The notes under the pieces were generated by a model, which was given only the letters and a program-made list of their open reading frames with translations, did not search any database and was not told where the DNA came from. The position numbers were made by a program, and so were the translations under genes. From Gammaproteobacteria bacterium (GTDB taxonomy: Bacteria > Pseudomonadota > Gammaproteobacteria > PS1 > Pseudothioglobaceae), in NCBI GenBank assembly GCA_024280535.1, contig JAJRPY010000029.1, forward strand, positions 1 to 10,588: a stretch of DNA of 10,588 bases, read 5' to 3'. Positions 1-5,489 of this stretch are shown here, piece after piece. Every line of letters starts with the position of its first letter. Within the stretch, counting starts at the first letter, position 1.

Positions 1-555
1 CTAACTGAAATTCAACAAGACGCCAAAGCGCGTATGAATAAGAGTGTCAACGCTCTTGAAAATAATTTTACCAAAATTCGTGCAGGCCGCGCCCACCCCT
101 CGCTGCTTGAGCAGATTCAGGTGGAATACTATGGCTCCATGGTGCCATTATCTCAAGTAGGTAATATTGTTGCCGAAGATTCTCGCACGCTTAAAGTCTC
201 AGTGTGGGAAAAAGATATGTCGGCGGCTATAGAAAAAGCCATCATGGTTTCAGATTTAGGGCTCAACCCTCAAACTATGGGGCAAGTAATCCGCATCCCA
301 TTACCACCATTGACCGAAGAGCGGCGACGTGATTTGGTCAAGGTGGTACGCGATGAGGCAGAAAATGCCAAAATTGCCATTCGCAACATTCGTCGTGATG
401 CCAATTCTGATTTTAAAGACCTACTAAAAGATAAAGAAATCTCAGAAGACGAGGCAAGGAAAGCCGAAGATAACATCCAAAAACTAACCGATATGAGCAT
501 TAAAGAAATTGAATCCAAATTGGCTGACAAAGAACACTCTTTATTAGAAATATAA
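1..555 (+). CDS. frr: Ribosome recycling factor, 5' end cut by window edge
   Basis: RRF works with EF-G to split the post-termination ribosome so that its subunits can be reused; it is cytosolic and usually essential. The reading frame is open from base 1, beginning [12 protein letters not shown], and ends at TAA 553-555. This gives 184 visible residues. The family is about 185 residues long and normally begins M-x-x-E-I-x-x-D-A, so probably only the start codon lies outside the window. Family signatures are the N-terminal helix motif [12 protein letters not shown], the domain II stretch with [11 protein letters not shown], and the C-terminal helix with RNIRRDAN. No frameshift or missing block is seen. 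The usual upstream partner pyrH would lie off the left edge. A strong terminator follows 26 bp after the stop. Identification is secure. Confidence 0.97.
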   Translation, partial: LTEIQQDAKARMNKSVNALENNFTKIRAGRAHPSLLEQIQVEYYGSMVPLSQVGNIVAEDSRTLKVSVWEKDMSAAIEKAIMVSDLGLNPQTMGQVIRIPLPPLTEERRRDLVKVVRDEAENAKIAIRNIRRDANSDFKDLLKDKEISEDEARKAEDNIQKLTDMSIKEIESKLADKEHSLLEI

Positions 556-577
556 ACCTTCTCTTTTTTCAAACAAT

Positions 578-608
578 AAAAAAGCCTGCAATTGCAGGCT
601 TCTTTATT
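578..608. terminator. Bidirectional Rho-independent terminator
   Basis: A perfect 20-bp palindrome at 582-601 (core GCCTGCAATTGCAGGC) has six A's at 578-583 on its left and a T-rich tail at 600-608 on its right. Read in either direction it gives a G+C-rich stem followed by U's. It lies between the convergent frr (+) and the small exported-protein gene (-), so one hairpin can serve both. The left A-tract makes it slightly better for the minus-strand transcript, because the T-run of the plus-strand tail is interrupted by a C and an A. Confidence 0.88.
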
Positions 609-637
609 ATGTTAAGGAATATTTTAATGAGTAATAA

Positions 638-1078
638 TTATTGACCCTTGACGCAAGAGAAATAATCAGCCCAGCGAGATGGGGAAAATGATGTACCACC
701 CTTTTCATGAACCGGCCCTGTGTTAAACAAAACGCCACCTGCTAATGCGTTTTTAAATCTAACAATGTTGTCATCTGATAAACTTAACGTCGCTTGACAA
801 GCCTCATGTGCTGATTGAGTAACGGCAAAACCTGATGGTGTTTGACCGATTACCTTGTCTGTGTCACTTACCTTAGGCGTCTCTACTTTAGGGATATTAC
901 CTAATTTCATGGCGTCTAACGCTTGATCAGTAATTGCTATTTTTCCGGCTACTGGTACCACTACTGGCACTACTACTGAATCAAGTGCTTCAACTGGACC
1001 AAGATCTCTATCATCGCCACCCGCAATAGCGCTTGTTGTTAGTGCTATTGCTGCTACAAAAGTTAATGTGTTTTTCAT
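638..1078 (-). CDS. Small exported protein of unknown function
   Basis: I do not recognise the family. The protein has 146 residues if it starts at the ATG at 1076-1078. An in-frame TTG at 1096 would add six residues (MENKKT), but they would sit in front of a complete signal peptide. From the ATG the N-terminus MKNTLTFVAAIALTTSAIA, followed by GG, is a typical Sec signal peptide with predicted cleavage after Ala19. The mature part begins acidic (GGDDRD) and then has a valine-proline stretch VVVPVVVPVAGK at residues 35-46. Only two cysteines exist, Cys94 (HEACQ) and Cys142 (YFSCVKGQ), which could form one disulfide in the periplasm. There is no lipobox, anchor helix or catalytic motif. GGAG lies 12 bases before the ATG and AAGAAG lies closer, so the ribosome site is mediocre. 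The gene stands alone, with its own promoter candidate and the shared terminator. A periplasmic or secreted location is inferred from the signal peptide. Confidence 0.8.
   Translation of the reverse strand: MKNTLTFVAAIALTTSAIAGGDDRDLGPVEALDSVVVPVVVPVAGKIAITDQALDAMKLGNIPKVETPKVSDTDKVIGQTPSGFAVTQSAHEACQATLSLSDDNIVRFKNALAGGVLFNTGPVHEKGGTSFSPSRWADYFSCVKGQ
953..976 (-). repeat. Two tandem 12-bp units encoding Val-Val-Val-Pro
   Basis: Read on the minus strand, GTAGTAGTGCCA (965-976) is followed directly by GTAGTGGTACCA (953-964). The two units differ at two positions and each encodes VVVP. It looks like an old in-frame duplication inside the exported-protein gene, just after the acidic start of the mature protein. 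With only two copies, it may equally be low-complexity sequence. Confidence 0.55.
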
Positions 1079-1116
1079 TGTCTTCTTATTCTCCAAAATA
1101 ATTTAAAATATTCTCC

Positions 1117-1144
1117 TTCACTCGGGTTATTATATCACTATTAT
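1117..1144 (+). promoter_or_regulatory. Candidate promoter for cmoB, possibly giving a leaderless mRNA
   Basis: TTCACT at 1117-1122 (four of six to the -35 consensus) is followed after 16 bp by TATTAT at 1139-1144 (five of six to the -10). A start about 7 bases past this -10 box falls on the cmoB ATG at 1151. That agrees with the absence of any Shine-Dalgarno-like sequence in the T-rich bases before the ATG. It is weak evidence in an A+T-rich stretch where -10-like hexamers arise by chance. Confidence 0.3.
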
Positions 1145-1157
1145 TTTTATATGCTAA
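1129..1157 (-). promoter_or_regulatory. Candidate sigma-70 promoter for the exported-protein gene
   Basis: On the minus strand a perfect TATAAT -10 box occupies 1129-1134. At 17 bp spacing, TTAGCA at 1152-1157 matches four of six bases of the -35 consensus. The -10 box is about 50 bp upstream of the ATG at 1078. The -35 box would lie inside the first codons of the divergent cmoB, so the two genes would share control DNA. This is motif reading only. Confidence 0.5.
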
Positions 1158-2104
1158 AAGATTTTAAAAAATACTGTCAATTAACACATTTATCTTCTAT
1201 TTGCCCGCAATTAGTTGATTTATCAAGCAAAGCCCTTAGGGTCAATAATGGCAATATACCCAAATGGGCGTCTGCTATTAACGCTATTAGCCATCATCAA
1301 CCTGGTTATGTGAGTTTTAAGCCACCTTATATTGCCATTGATACTGATATTATAATTGACGAACTCACACCATCACTCAAAAAACTGATACCTTGGCGCA
1401 AAGGGCCGTATCAAATTGGCAAATTGACTTTGGACAGTGAATGGTGCGGCGATATGAAATGGAATCGACTCAAAGACCATATTAAACCCCTGCAAGGCAA
1501 AACCGTACTTGATGTTGGATCTGGCAATGGCTATTTCACCTATTTAATGGCCTTACAAGGTGCCAACATTGCACTCGGTATTGAACCATTTTTATTGTTT
1601 AATTATCAATTCCAGGCCATTCGCAGCTTGATGAAGCATCCGCCGAATGCTTTTGTATTGCCCTTAAAACTCGAACAAATGCCCGCAGAATCCTCCTTTG
1701 ACACCGTCTTTTCCATGGGCGTTTTATACCATCAAAAAGACCATATACAACACCTTCAGCAACTAAAAGCCATGCTGAAAACTGGCGGTGAATTAATTTT
1801 AGAAACCCTAATTATTGACCCAGTACACGGCGAGCAAATTATCCCCAAGGAGCGTTATGCCCGTATGCGTAACGTATGGTGCCTGCCTTCTACTAACACC
1901 CTACACACTTGGCTACAAAATGCTGGCTTTAAACATATCCGGCTAATTGACGTAACCAAAACCACCCCAGCAGAACAACGAGCCACTGATTGGATTGGCG
2001 ATAACACTCAATCTATTAAAGATTTTCTGGATCCTAATGATAATAACCTAACCATTGAAGGTTTGCCCGCACCGAAACGGGCTATTTTTATTTGCCAACA
2101 ATAA
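1151..2104 (+). CDS. cmoB: tRNA U34 carboxymethyltransferase CmoB
   Basis: CmoB transfers the carboxymethyl group of carboxy-S-adenosylmethionine, made by CmoA, to 5-hydroxyuridine at wobble position 34 of tRNAs. The product cmo5U lets one tRNA read several codons. The 317 residues compare with about 323 in E. coli, and the match runs end to end. Family motifs in order are PWRKGP (81-86), the EWCGDMKW stretch (97-104), the Rossmann glycine loop DVGSGNGY (121-128), GIEP (143-146), SMGVLYH (188-194), RYARMRNVW (235-243) and PAPKR near the end (306-310). The basic and aromatic positions that contact the substrate carboxylate in E. coli CmoB appear conserved (PWRKGP, the MKW segment, Y193, R310). 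The start is fixed by similarity to the E. coli N-terminus and by the lack of other starts upstream in frame. No ribosome-binding site is visible. The usual partner cmoA is not in the window. The gene stands alone, and a transposon-like element begins right after its stop codon. Confidence 0.95.
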   Translation: MLKDFKKYCQLTHLSSICPQLVDLSSKALRVNNGNIPKWASAINAISHHQPGYVSFKPPYIAIDTDIIIDELTPSLKKLIPWRKGPYQIGKLTLDSEWCGDMKWNRLKDHIKPLQGKTVLDVGSGNGYFTYLMALQGANIALGIEPFLLFNYQFQAIRSLMKHPPNAFVLPLKLEQMPAESSFDTVFSMGVLYHQKDHIQHLQQLKAMLKTGGELILETLIIDPVHGEQIIPKERYARMRNVWCLPSTNTLHTWLQNAGFKHIRLIDVTKTTPAEQRATDWIGDNTQSIKDFLDPNDNNLTIEGLPAPKRAIFICQQ

Positions 2105-2109
2105 ATTAA
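2105..2109. repeat. Left copy of 5-bp target-site duplication ATTAA
   Basis: ATTAA here is identical to ATTAA at 2301-2305, and both abut the element ends exactly. It follows the cmoB TAA without a gap. In A+T-rich DNA a 5-bp match can occur by chance, but the exact position on both sides makes a true duplication more likely. Confidence 0.65.
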
Positions 2110-2126
2110 GAGACCTTTGTATAAAT
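2110..2126 (+). repeat. Left terminal inverted repeat of the MITE
   Basis: GAGACCTTTGTATAAAT pairs with the right end at 2284-2300 with a single mismatch at the eleventh base (T against C). It begins 5 bp after the cmoB stop codon. Confidence 0.8.
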
Positions 2127-2283
2127 AGGGATAATTAGCAAAATTCAATTTTTAATCAATGGGTGATTTTCTTAAACCCAACCCTAGCAGGATCAGCGCT
2201 ACACAGCAATCCTCTGGGAGGACTAAGGTAGGGTTTAAAAAATTGCCAAGTGACTGAAAAGTGGATTTTTGATGATTATTCAT

Positions 2284-2300
2284 ATTTATGCAAAGGTCTC
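2284..2300 (-). repeat. Right terminal inverted repeat of the MITE
   Basis: This is the inverted copy of the left end; on the minus strand it reads GAGACCTTTGCATAAAT. It lies 38 bp before the start codon of the ZnuA-like gene, directly upstream of that gene's candidate -10 box. Confidence 0.8.
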
Positions 2301-2333
2301 ATTAAAGTATAATTATCTCCTTTTGAATAAGGA
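2285..2333 (+). promoter_or_regulatory. Candidate promoter and RBS for the ZnuA-like gene
   Basis: A perfect TATAAT lies at 2308-2313. The only -35 candidate at 17 bp spacing is TTTATG at 2285-2290 (three of six), which is inside the right terminal repeat of the MITE, so the insertion may have supplied or replaced the -35 region. The ribosome site AAGGA (2329-2333) stands 5 bases before the ATG. TCCTT at 2318-2322 could pair with AAGGA in a short hairpin and partly mask it. I see no convincing Zur or Fur operator. Confidence 0.45.
2301..2305. repeat. Right copy of 5-bp target-site duplication ATTAA
   Basis: ATTAA follows the GGTCTC end of the right terminal repeat and matches the left copy at 2105-2109 in the same orientation. 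Confidence 0.65.
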
Positions 2334-2338
2334 TTATC

Positions 2339-3241
2339 ATGACTTTGCGCCCACTCTTAATGGTCACACTATTATTATCCACAAATATCTTTGCTGCTCC
2401 TAATATCGTGGTTAGCATCAAGCCCATTCATTCCGTTGTTAGCAACCTAACACAAGGAATAACCACACCAACCTTACTATTAACAAAAAATCAATCACCA
2501 GAACATGCTTATTTAAAGCCCTCCCAATTGTCCTTATTAACTCATGCAGACTTGGCTGTTTTTATTCATCCTACGTTTGAAAGTGGATTGAAAAAAGCAA
2601 TGGACAACCTTAATGCTAACAAAAAATTTATTATTGGCAAACTAAAAAATCTACACCTTATTGAAAATGAAGTACGTGAAACGCCCGATGAACATCATCA
2701 ACACGAAGCGCACCACGAGCATCAAGAAACTGTCAATTACCACCTTTGGCTAGACATCAACAATATGCAACTATTTGCAAAAAAATTGATTGAAAAATTA
2801 ATTGAAATTGACCCTGAACACCAATCAAACTACACAAAAAATTTAAACCGTTTTAACCAAGATTTAAACAAACTCAAACAAGCCATTAATCAAAAAATAT
2901 CGGCTTATAAAACCAAAGTGCTTGCCAGTTATGCCAATACTTTTGATTATTTTACCCACGCCCATCAATTAAAAAAATCAGTCAACATCACCCGCTACCA
3001 TGGTGAAAAATTAAGCATATTCAGTATCCTTAAGGCCAAAAGAATAATGAAAAAAACACAAACAAGCTGCCTACTTGCCACCACAGAAGTACCTCAAAAA
3101 CGCATCAATTTACTAACTGAAGACTCCAATATACAATCACAAAATATAGACATTATAGGCTTTAACATTCCCCGAGGCACTCAGCACTACGCCAAATTAA
3201 TGCACAATATCGCCGATAAAGTTGCTCAATGTCTCAAGTAA
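2339..3241 (+). CDS. ZnuA-like periplasmic metal-binding protein with altered ligand site
   Basis: This is a 300-residue cluster A-I substrate-binding protein of the ZnuA/TroA family, which hands zinc or manganese to an ABC importer. MTLRPLLMVTLLLSTNIFA is a Sec signal peptide with cleavage near Ala19-Ala20. Family features follow: VVSIKPIHS (24-32), SPEHAYLKPS (53-62), a His/Glu-rich loop (118-128, metal-scavenging in ZnuA), HLWLD with His135, and the C-terminal DIIGFNIPRG with Asp271, which aligns with the E. coli TLDPLG segment. Cys244 and Cys298 match the E. coli ZnuA disulfide pair. The conserved third histidine (E. coli FHDAYGYF) is missing: the aligned segment here is YANTFDYF, with Ala199 in its place, and the first ligand motif is one residue shifted or shortened. 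Nearby His207 or His209 might compensate. No permease or ATPase gene is adjacent. Family membership is firm. The metal, and whether it is still a transport protein, are uncertain, so I give no symbol. Confidence 0.82.
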   Translation: MTLRPLLMVTLLLSTNIFAAPNIVVSIKPIHSVVSNLTQGITTPTLLLTKNQSPEHAYLKPSQLSLLTHADLAVFIHPTFESGLKKAMDNLNANKKFIIGKLKNLHLIENEVRETPDEHHQHEAHHEHQETVNYHLWLDINNMQLFAKKLIEKLIEIDPEHQSNYTKNLNRFNQDLNKLKQAINQKISAYKTKVLASYANTFDYFTHAHQLKKSVNITRYHGEKLSIFSILKAKRIMKKTQTSCLLATTEVPQKRINLLTEDSNIQSQNIDIIGFNIPRGTQHYAKLMHNIADKVAQCLK

Positions 3242-4017
3242 GATTGGCGTTTAACAAAGCATCCGCTCAATACAACAAGCATGCTTTTTTACAACAAGAA
3301 ATTGCCTCAAGACTAGACGAAAAACTTGAAGTCATTACCTCAGCATCCAATGTCATTTTAGACCTTGGTGCCGGCACTGGACTATTAAGCATCCCTCTAA
3401 AAAAACGCTTTCCAGATTCACAAATCATTTGCCTTGATTTTGCCCAACATTCATTAAAACACAACCCATCAACCCACAAAATTTGCGCCAACGCCAATCA
3501 CCTACCTTTAGCAGACAATAGCGTTGACATAGCCATATCCAGCCTAATGATGCAGTGGTGCCCAGACCTCAATCAATTATTTTCAGAAGTCCACAGAGTG
3601 CTTAAAAACGACGGATTAATACTCTTTTCCACCTTCGGCCCAGACACACTCAAAGAACTCAAAAAAAGCTGGTCAGTAGTCGATAACAAACCCCACGTCA
3701 ACCCCTTTACCGATATGCATGACATCGGAGATCAAATGCTTAATGCTGGCTTTCAATCACCAGTGATGGAAATGGAAAAACTCACCCTCACCTATCAAAC
3801 GGTTACAGATTTATTAAAAGATCTTAAAGCCATTGGTGCACAATCAGTCGGAAATCGCTCAAAATCCTTAACAGGCAAAAACAAATTCCAGTTAATGATT
3901 ACTATGTACGAGTCCTATCGACAAGCAGGCAAACTACCAGCAACCTACGAAGTGATTTATGGACATGCTTGGAAGCGAATAAGCCAAGTTGGCTCAATTC
4001 CAGTATTAAGCGTTTAG
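3229..4017 (+). CDS. bioC: Malonyl-ACP O-methyltransferase BioC
   Basis: BioC methylates the free carboxyl of malonyl-ACP using S-adenosylmethionine. This disguises it as a primer for fatty acid synthesis and starts the pimeloyl moiety of biotin. The 262 residues fit the family (about 250-270). Motifs are AFNKASAQYNKHAFLQ at the start (typical AF-x-A-x-x-Y-x-x-H-A), the SAM loop LDLGAGTG (44-51), Asp70 ending strand two, SSLMMQWC (104-111), the BioC signature STFGPDTLKEL (134-144), HVNPFTDMHDIGD (156-168) and the C-terminal TYEVIYGHAWK. The ATG at 3229 lies inside the end of the ZnuA-like gene. The 13-bp overlap and lack of a strong RBS suggest translational coupling. The other bio genes are not in the window. 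The gene ends 6 bp from the end of the convergent nuoN. Confidence 0.95.
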   Translation: MSQVRLAFNKASAQYNKHAFLQQEIASRLDEKLEVITSASNVILDLGAGTGLLSIPLKKRFPDSQIICLDFAQHSLKHNPSTHKICANANHLPLADNSVDIAISSLMMQWCPDLNQLFSEVHRVLKNDGLILFSTFGPDTLKELKKSWSVVDNKPHVNPFTDMHDIGDQMLNAGFQSPVMEMEKLTLTYQTVTDLLKDLKAIGAQSVGNRSKSLTGKNKFQLMITMYESYRQAGKLPATYEVIYGHAWKRISQVGSIPVLSV

Positions 4018-4023
4018 CAGTAT

Positions 4024-5478
4024 TTAAAACAAAGACAACGCCAATTTAATCCAAAAATCTGGAAAGATACCGACCATTAAAATCAACACCGCATTAATAG
4101 AGAGAATTAGTTTTACATCCATGGTAGCAGTGGTTGTCATTGCTTTATCGCTACTCTCAAAATACATGGATTTAATGACTTGTAAATAATAATATGCACT
4201 GATTACGGCAAAGACAACCACAATCACAGCAATACTAATAAAGCCTGCAGAAACAACCTGTTGAAGAATAAACAGTTTGGCGTAAAAGCCAATAAAAGGA
4301 GGGACGCCAGCCATGGATAGCATAATAACCAGCATCATCAGAGCAAACCAAGGTGAATGCTTGCTAAGCCCTTTAAAATCAGAGATTTTATCTGCCTCGA
4401 AGCCTTGTTTGTTGAATAAAATAATCATACCGAATGCTGCCAAACTCATCAAAATATACACCAATACATAAAACACAGCCGCACCATAGCCGCTGATTAC
4501 GCCCGTTACAAAGCCCAGTAAAATAAAACCAATATGGGAAATGGTTGAGTAAGCAAGCATACGTTTAATATTCGTTTGCATTAATGCCACCACCGAGCCT
4601 AAGGCAATAGACAACAACGCTAATACCATTAATAAATCTGACCAATAAGCATGCATTGCCCCCATGCCCTCAACCAAAATTCGAATTAACATAGCCACGG
4701 CTGCAATTTTTGGTGCCGTTGATAAAAACATAGTTACTGAAGTAGGTGCGCCTTGATAAACATCCGGCACCCACATATGAAACGGCACCGCACCGAGTTT
4801 GAAAGCGATACCAATCACCAAAAACACCAAACCAAAATTAAGAATTAGCATTTCCCTAGATGCCAGCGTTGCATTCGCTGAGAAGGTAGCAATATCACTA
4901 ATATTGATACTGCCACTAATACCGTAAATCATACTCATACCATATAACAACAGACCGGATGCAATGGCGCCCAAGACAAAATATTTGAGTGCTGCCTCGA
5001 CTGCCCCAGCACGCTCGCGCGCAATGGCAATTAATGCGTATAACGACAACGATAAAATTTCCAAACCCAAGTATAAAGTTAGCAGGCTGTAACCAGAAAC
5101 CATCACCATCATGCCCAGCATTGCCAACAACACCAAAACAAAATACTCACCTCTGAATAATTTATGTTCGGTTAAATAGTGGCGCGTATAAACCAATGCT
5201 ACCATGGTTGACCCAGCCATAAAGATTTTAAACACCGACGCCATATCATCCAAAATAAACGCATTGCCAAAGAGGATGCTTTTCGGCTCACCAATCAGAT
5301 TAAAAGCCAATATTGCCGTAATTAAAAGGCTTAGTTGCGTTAGGTAATAAGTAACTTGCTTGAATGGCTTGGTTAGAAATAAATCTAACAAAAGCACAAC
5401 CACAATCGCACTTAATAAGAAAATTTCAGGCAAGGCCAGCCATAAAGTGGCAGTATCAAATGTGTCAATATTATTCAT
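4024..5478 (-). CDS. nuoN: NADH-quinone oxidoreductase subunit N
   Basis: NuoN is one of three antiporter-like proton-pumping subunits of complex I in the inner membrane. From the ATG at 5478 it has 484 residues, about the usual length, with many hydrophobic helices. Channel residues by family comparison are Glu140 (LGLEIL), Lys165 (ALKYF), Lys227 (FKLGAVP, followed by FHMWVPDVYQGAPT), Lys257 (PKIAA) and the late lysine in GFYAKLF. An in-frame TTG at 5493 would add five residues and overlap the nuoM stop. I prefer the ATG because MNNIDTFDTATLWLALPEI resembles other NuoN starts and neither site has a strong RBS (only GAG about 11 bases before the ATG). It is the last gene of the nuo run, 11 bp after nuoM. 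No terminator hairpin is visible between it and bioC. Confidence 0.96.
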   Translation of the reverse strand: MNNIDTFDTATLWLALPEIFLLSAIVVVLLLDLFLTKPFKQVTYYLTQLSLLITAILAFNLIGEPKSILFGNAFILDDMASVFKIFMAGSTMVALVYTRHYLTEHKLFRGEYFVLVLLAMLGMMVMVSGYSLLTLYLGLEILSLSLYALIAIARERAGAVEAALKYFVLGAIASGLLLYGMSMIYGISGSINISDIATFSANATLASREMLILNFGLVFLVIGIAFKLGAVPFHMWVPDVYQGAPTSVTMFLSTAPKIAAVAMLIRILVEGMGAMHAYWSDLLMVLALLSIALGSVVALMQTNIKRMLAYSTISHIGFILLGFVTGVISGYGAAVFYVLVYILMSLAAFGMIILFNKQGFEADKISDFKGLSKHSPWFALMMLVIMLSMAGVPPFIGFYAKLFILQQVVSAGFISIAVIVVVFAVISAYYYLQVIKSMYFESSDKAMTTTATMDVKLILSINAVLILMVGIFPDFWIKLALSLF

Positions 5479-5489
5479 AATGCTAAGAC

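Larger units (their letters stand above)
2110..2300. mobile_element. 191-bp MITE-like foldback element
   Basis: The element begins GAGACCTTTGTATAAAT (2110-2126) and ends with its inverted copy ATTTATGCAAAGGTCTC (2284-2300), 16 of 17 bases matching. The symmetry extends inward: the outer 70 bases of one end (2110-2179) and the reverse complement of the other (2231-2300) align without gaps at 51 of 70 positions by my hand count. Similarity continues to AAACCCAACCCTAG (2174-2187) against CTAAGGTAGGGTTT (2223-2236). A small apical hairpin TCCTC-TGG-GAGGA sits at 2210-2222. The element is flanked by ATTAA at 2105-2109 and ATTAA at 2301-2305, a likely 5-bp target duplication. It has no open reading frame of note, so it would need a transposase supplied elsewhere. 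The GAGACC ends recall some IS5-type ends, but I cannot assign a family. A transcript would fold into one long imperfect hairpin. Confidence 0.75.

Noticed and set aside
1079..1096. TTG start adding MENKKT to the exported protein
   Set aside because: The ATG at 1078 gives a compact standard signal peptide, and the bases TTGGAG at the TTG look like part of the ribosome site for that ATG.
2105..2338. Riboswitch or Zur/Fur operator upstream of the ZnuA-like gene
   Set aside because: The folded structure is explained by terminal inverted repeats with a flanking duplication, and no palindrome of Zur or Fur type is seen in 2306-2338.
2687..2722. His-codon-rich stretch as a DNA repeat
   Set aside because: The CAT/CAC runs are the expected coding of the His-rich loop of ZnuA-type proteins, not a separate repeat element.
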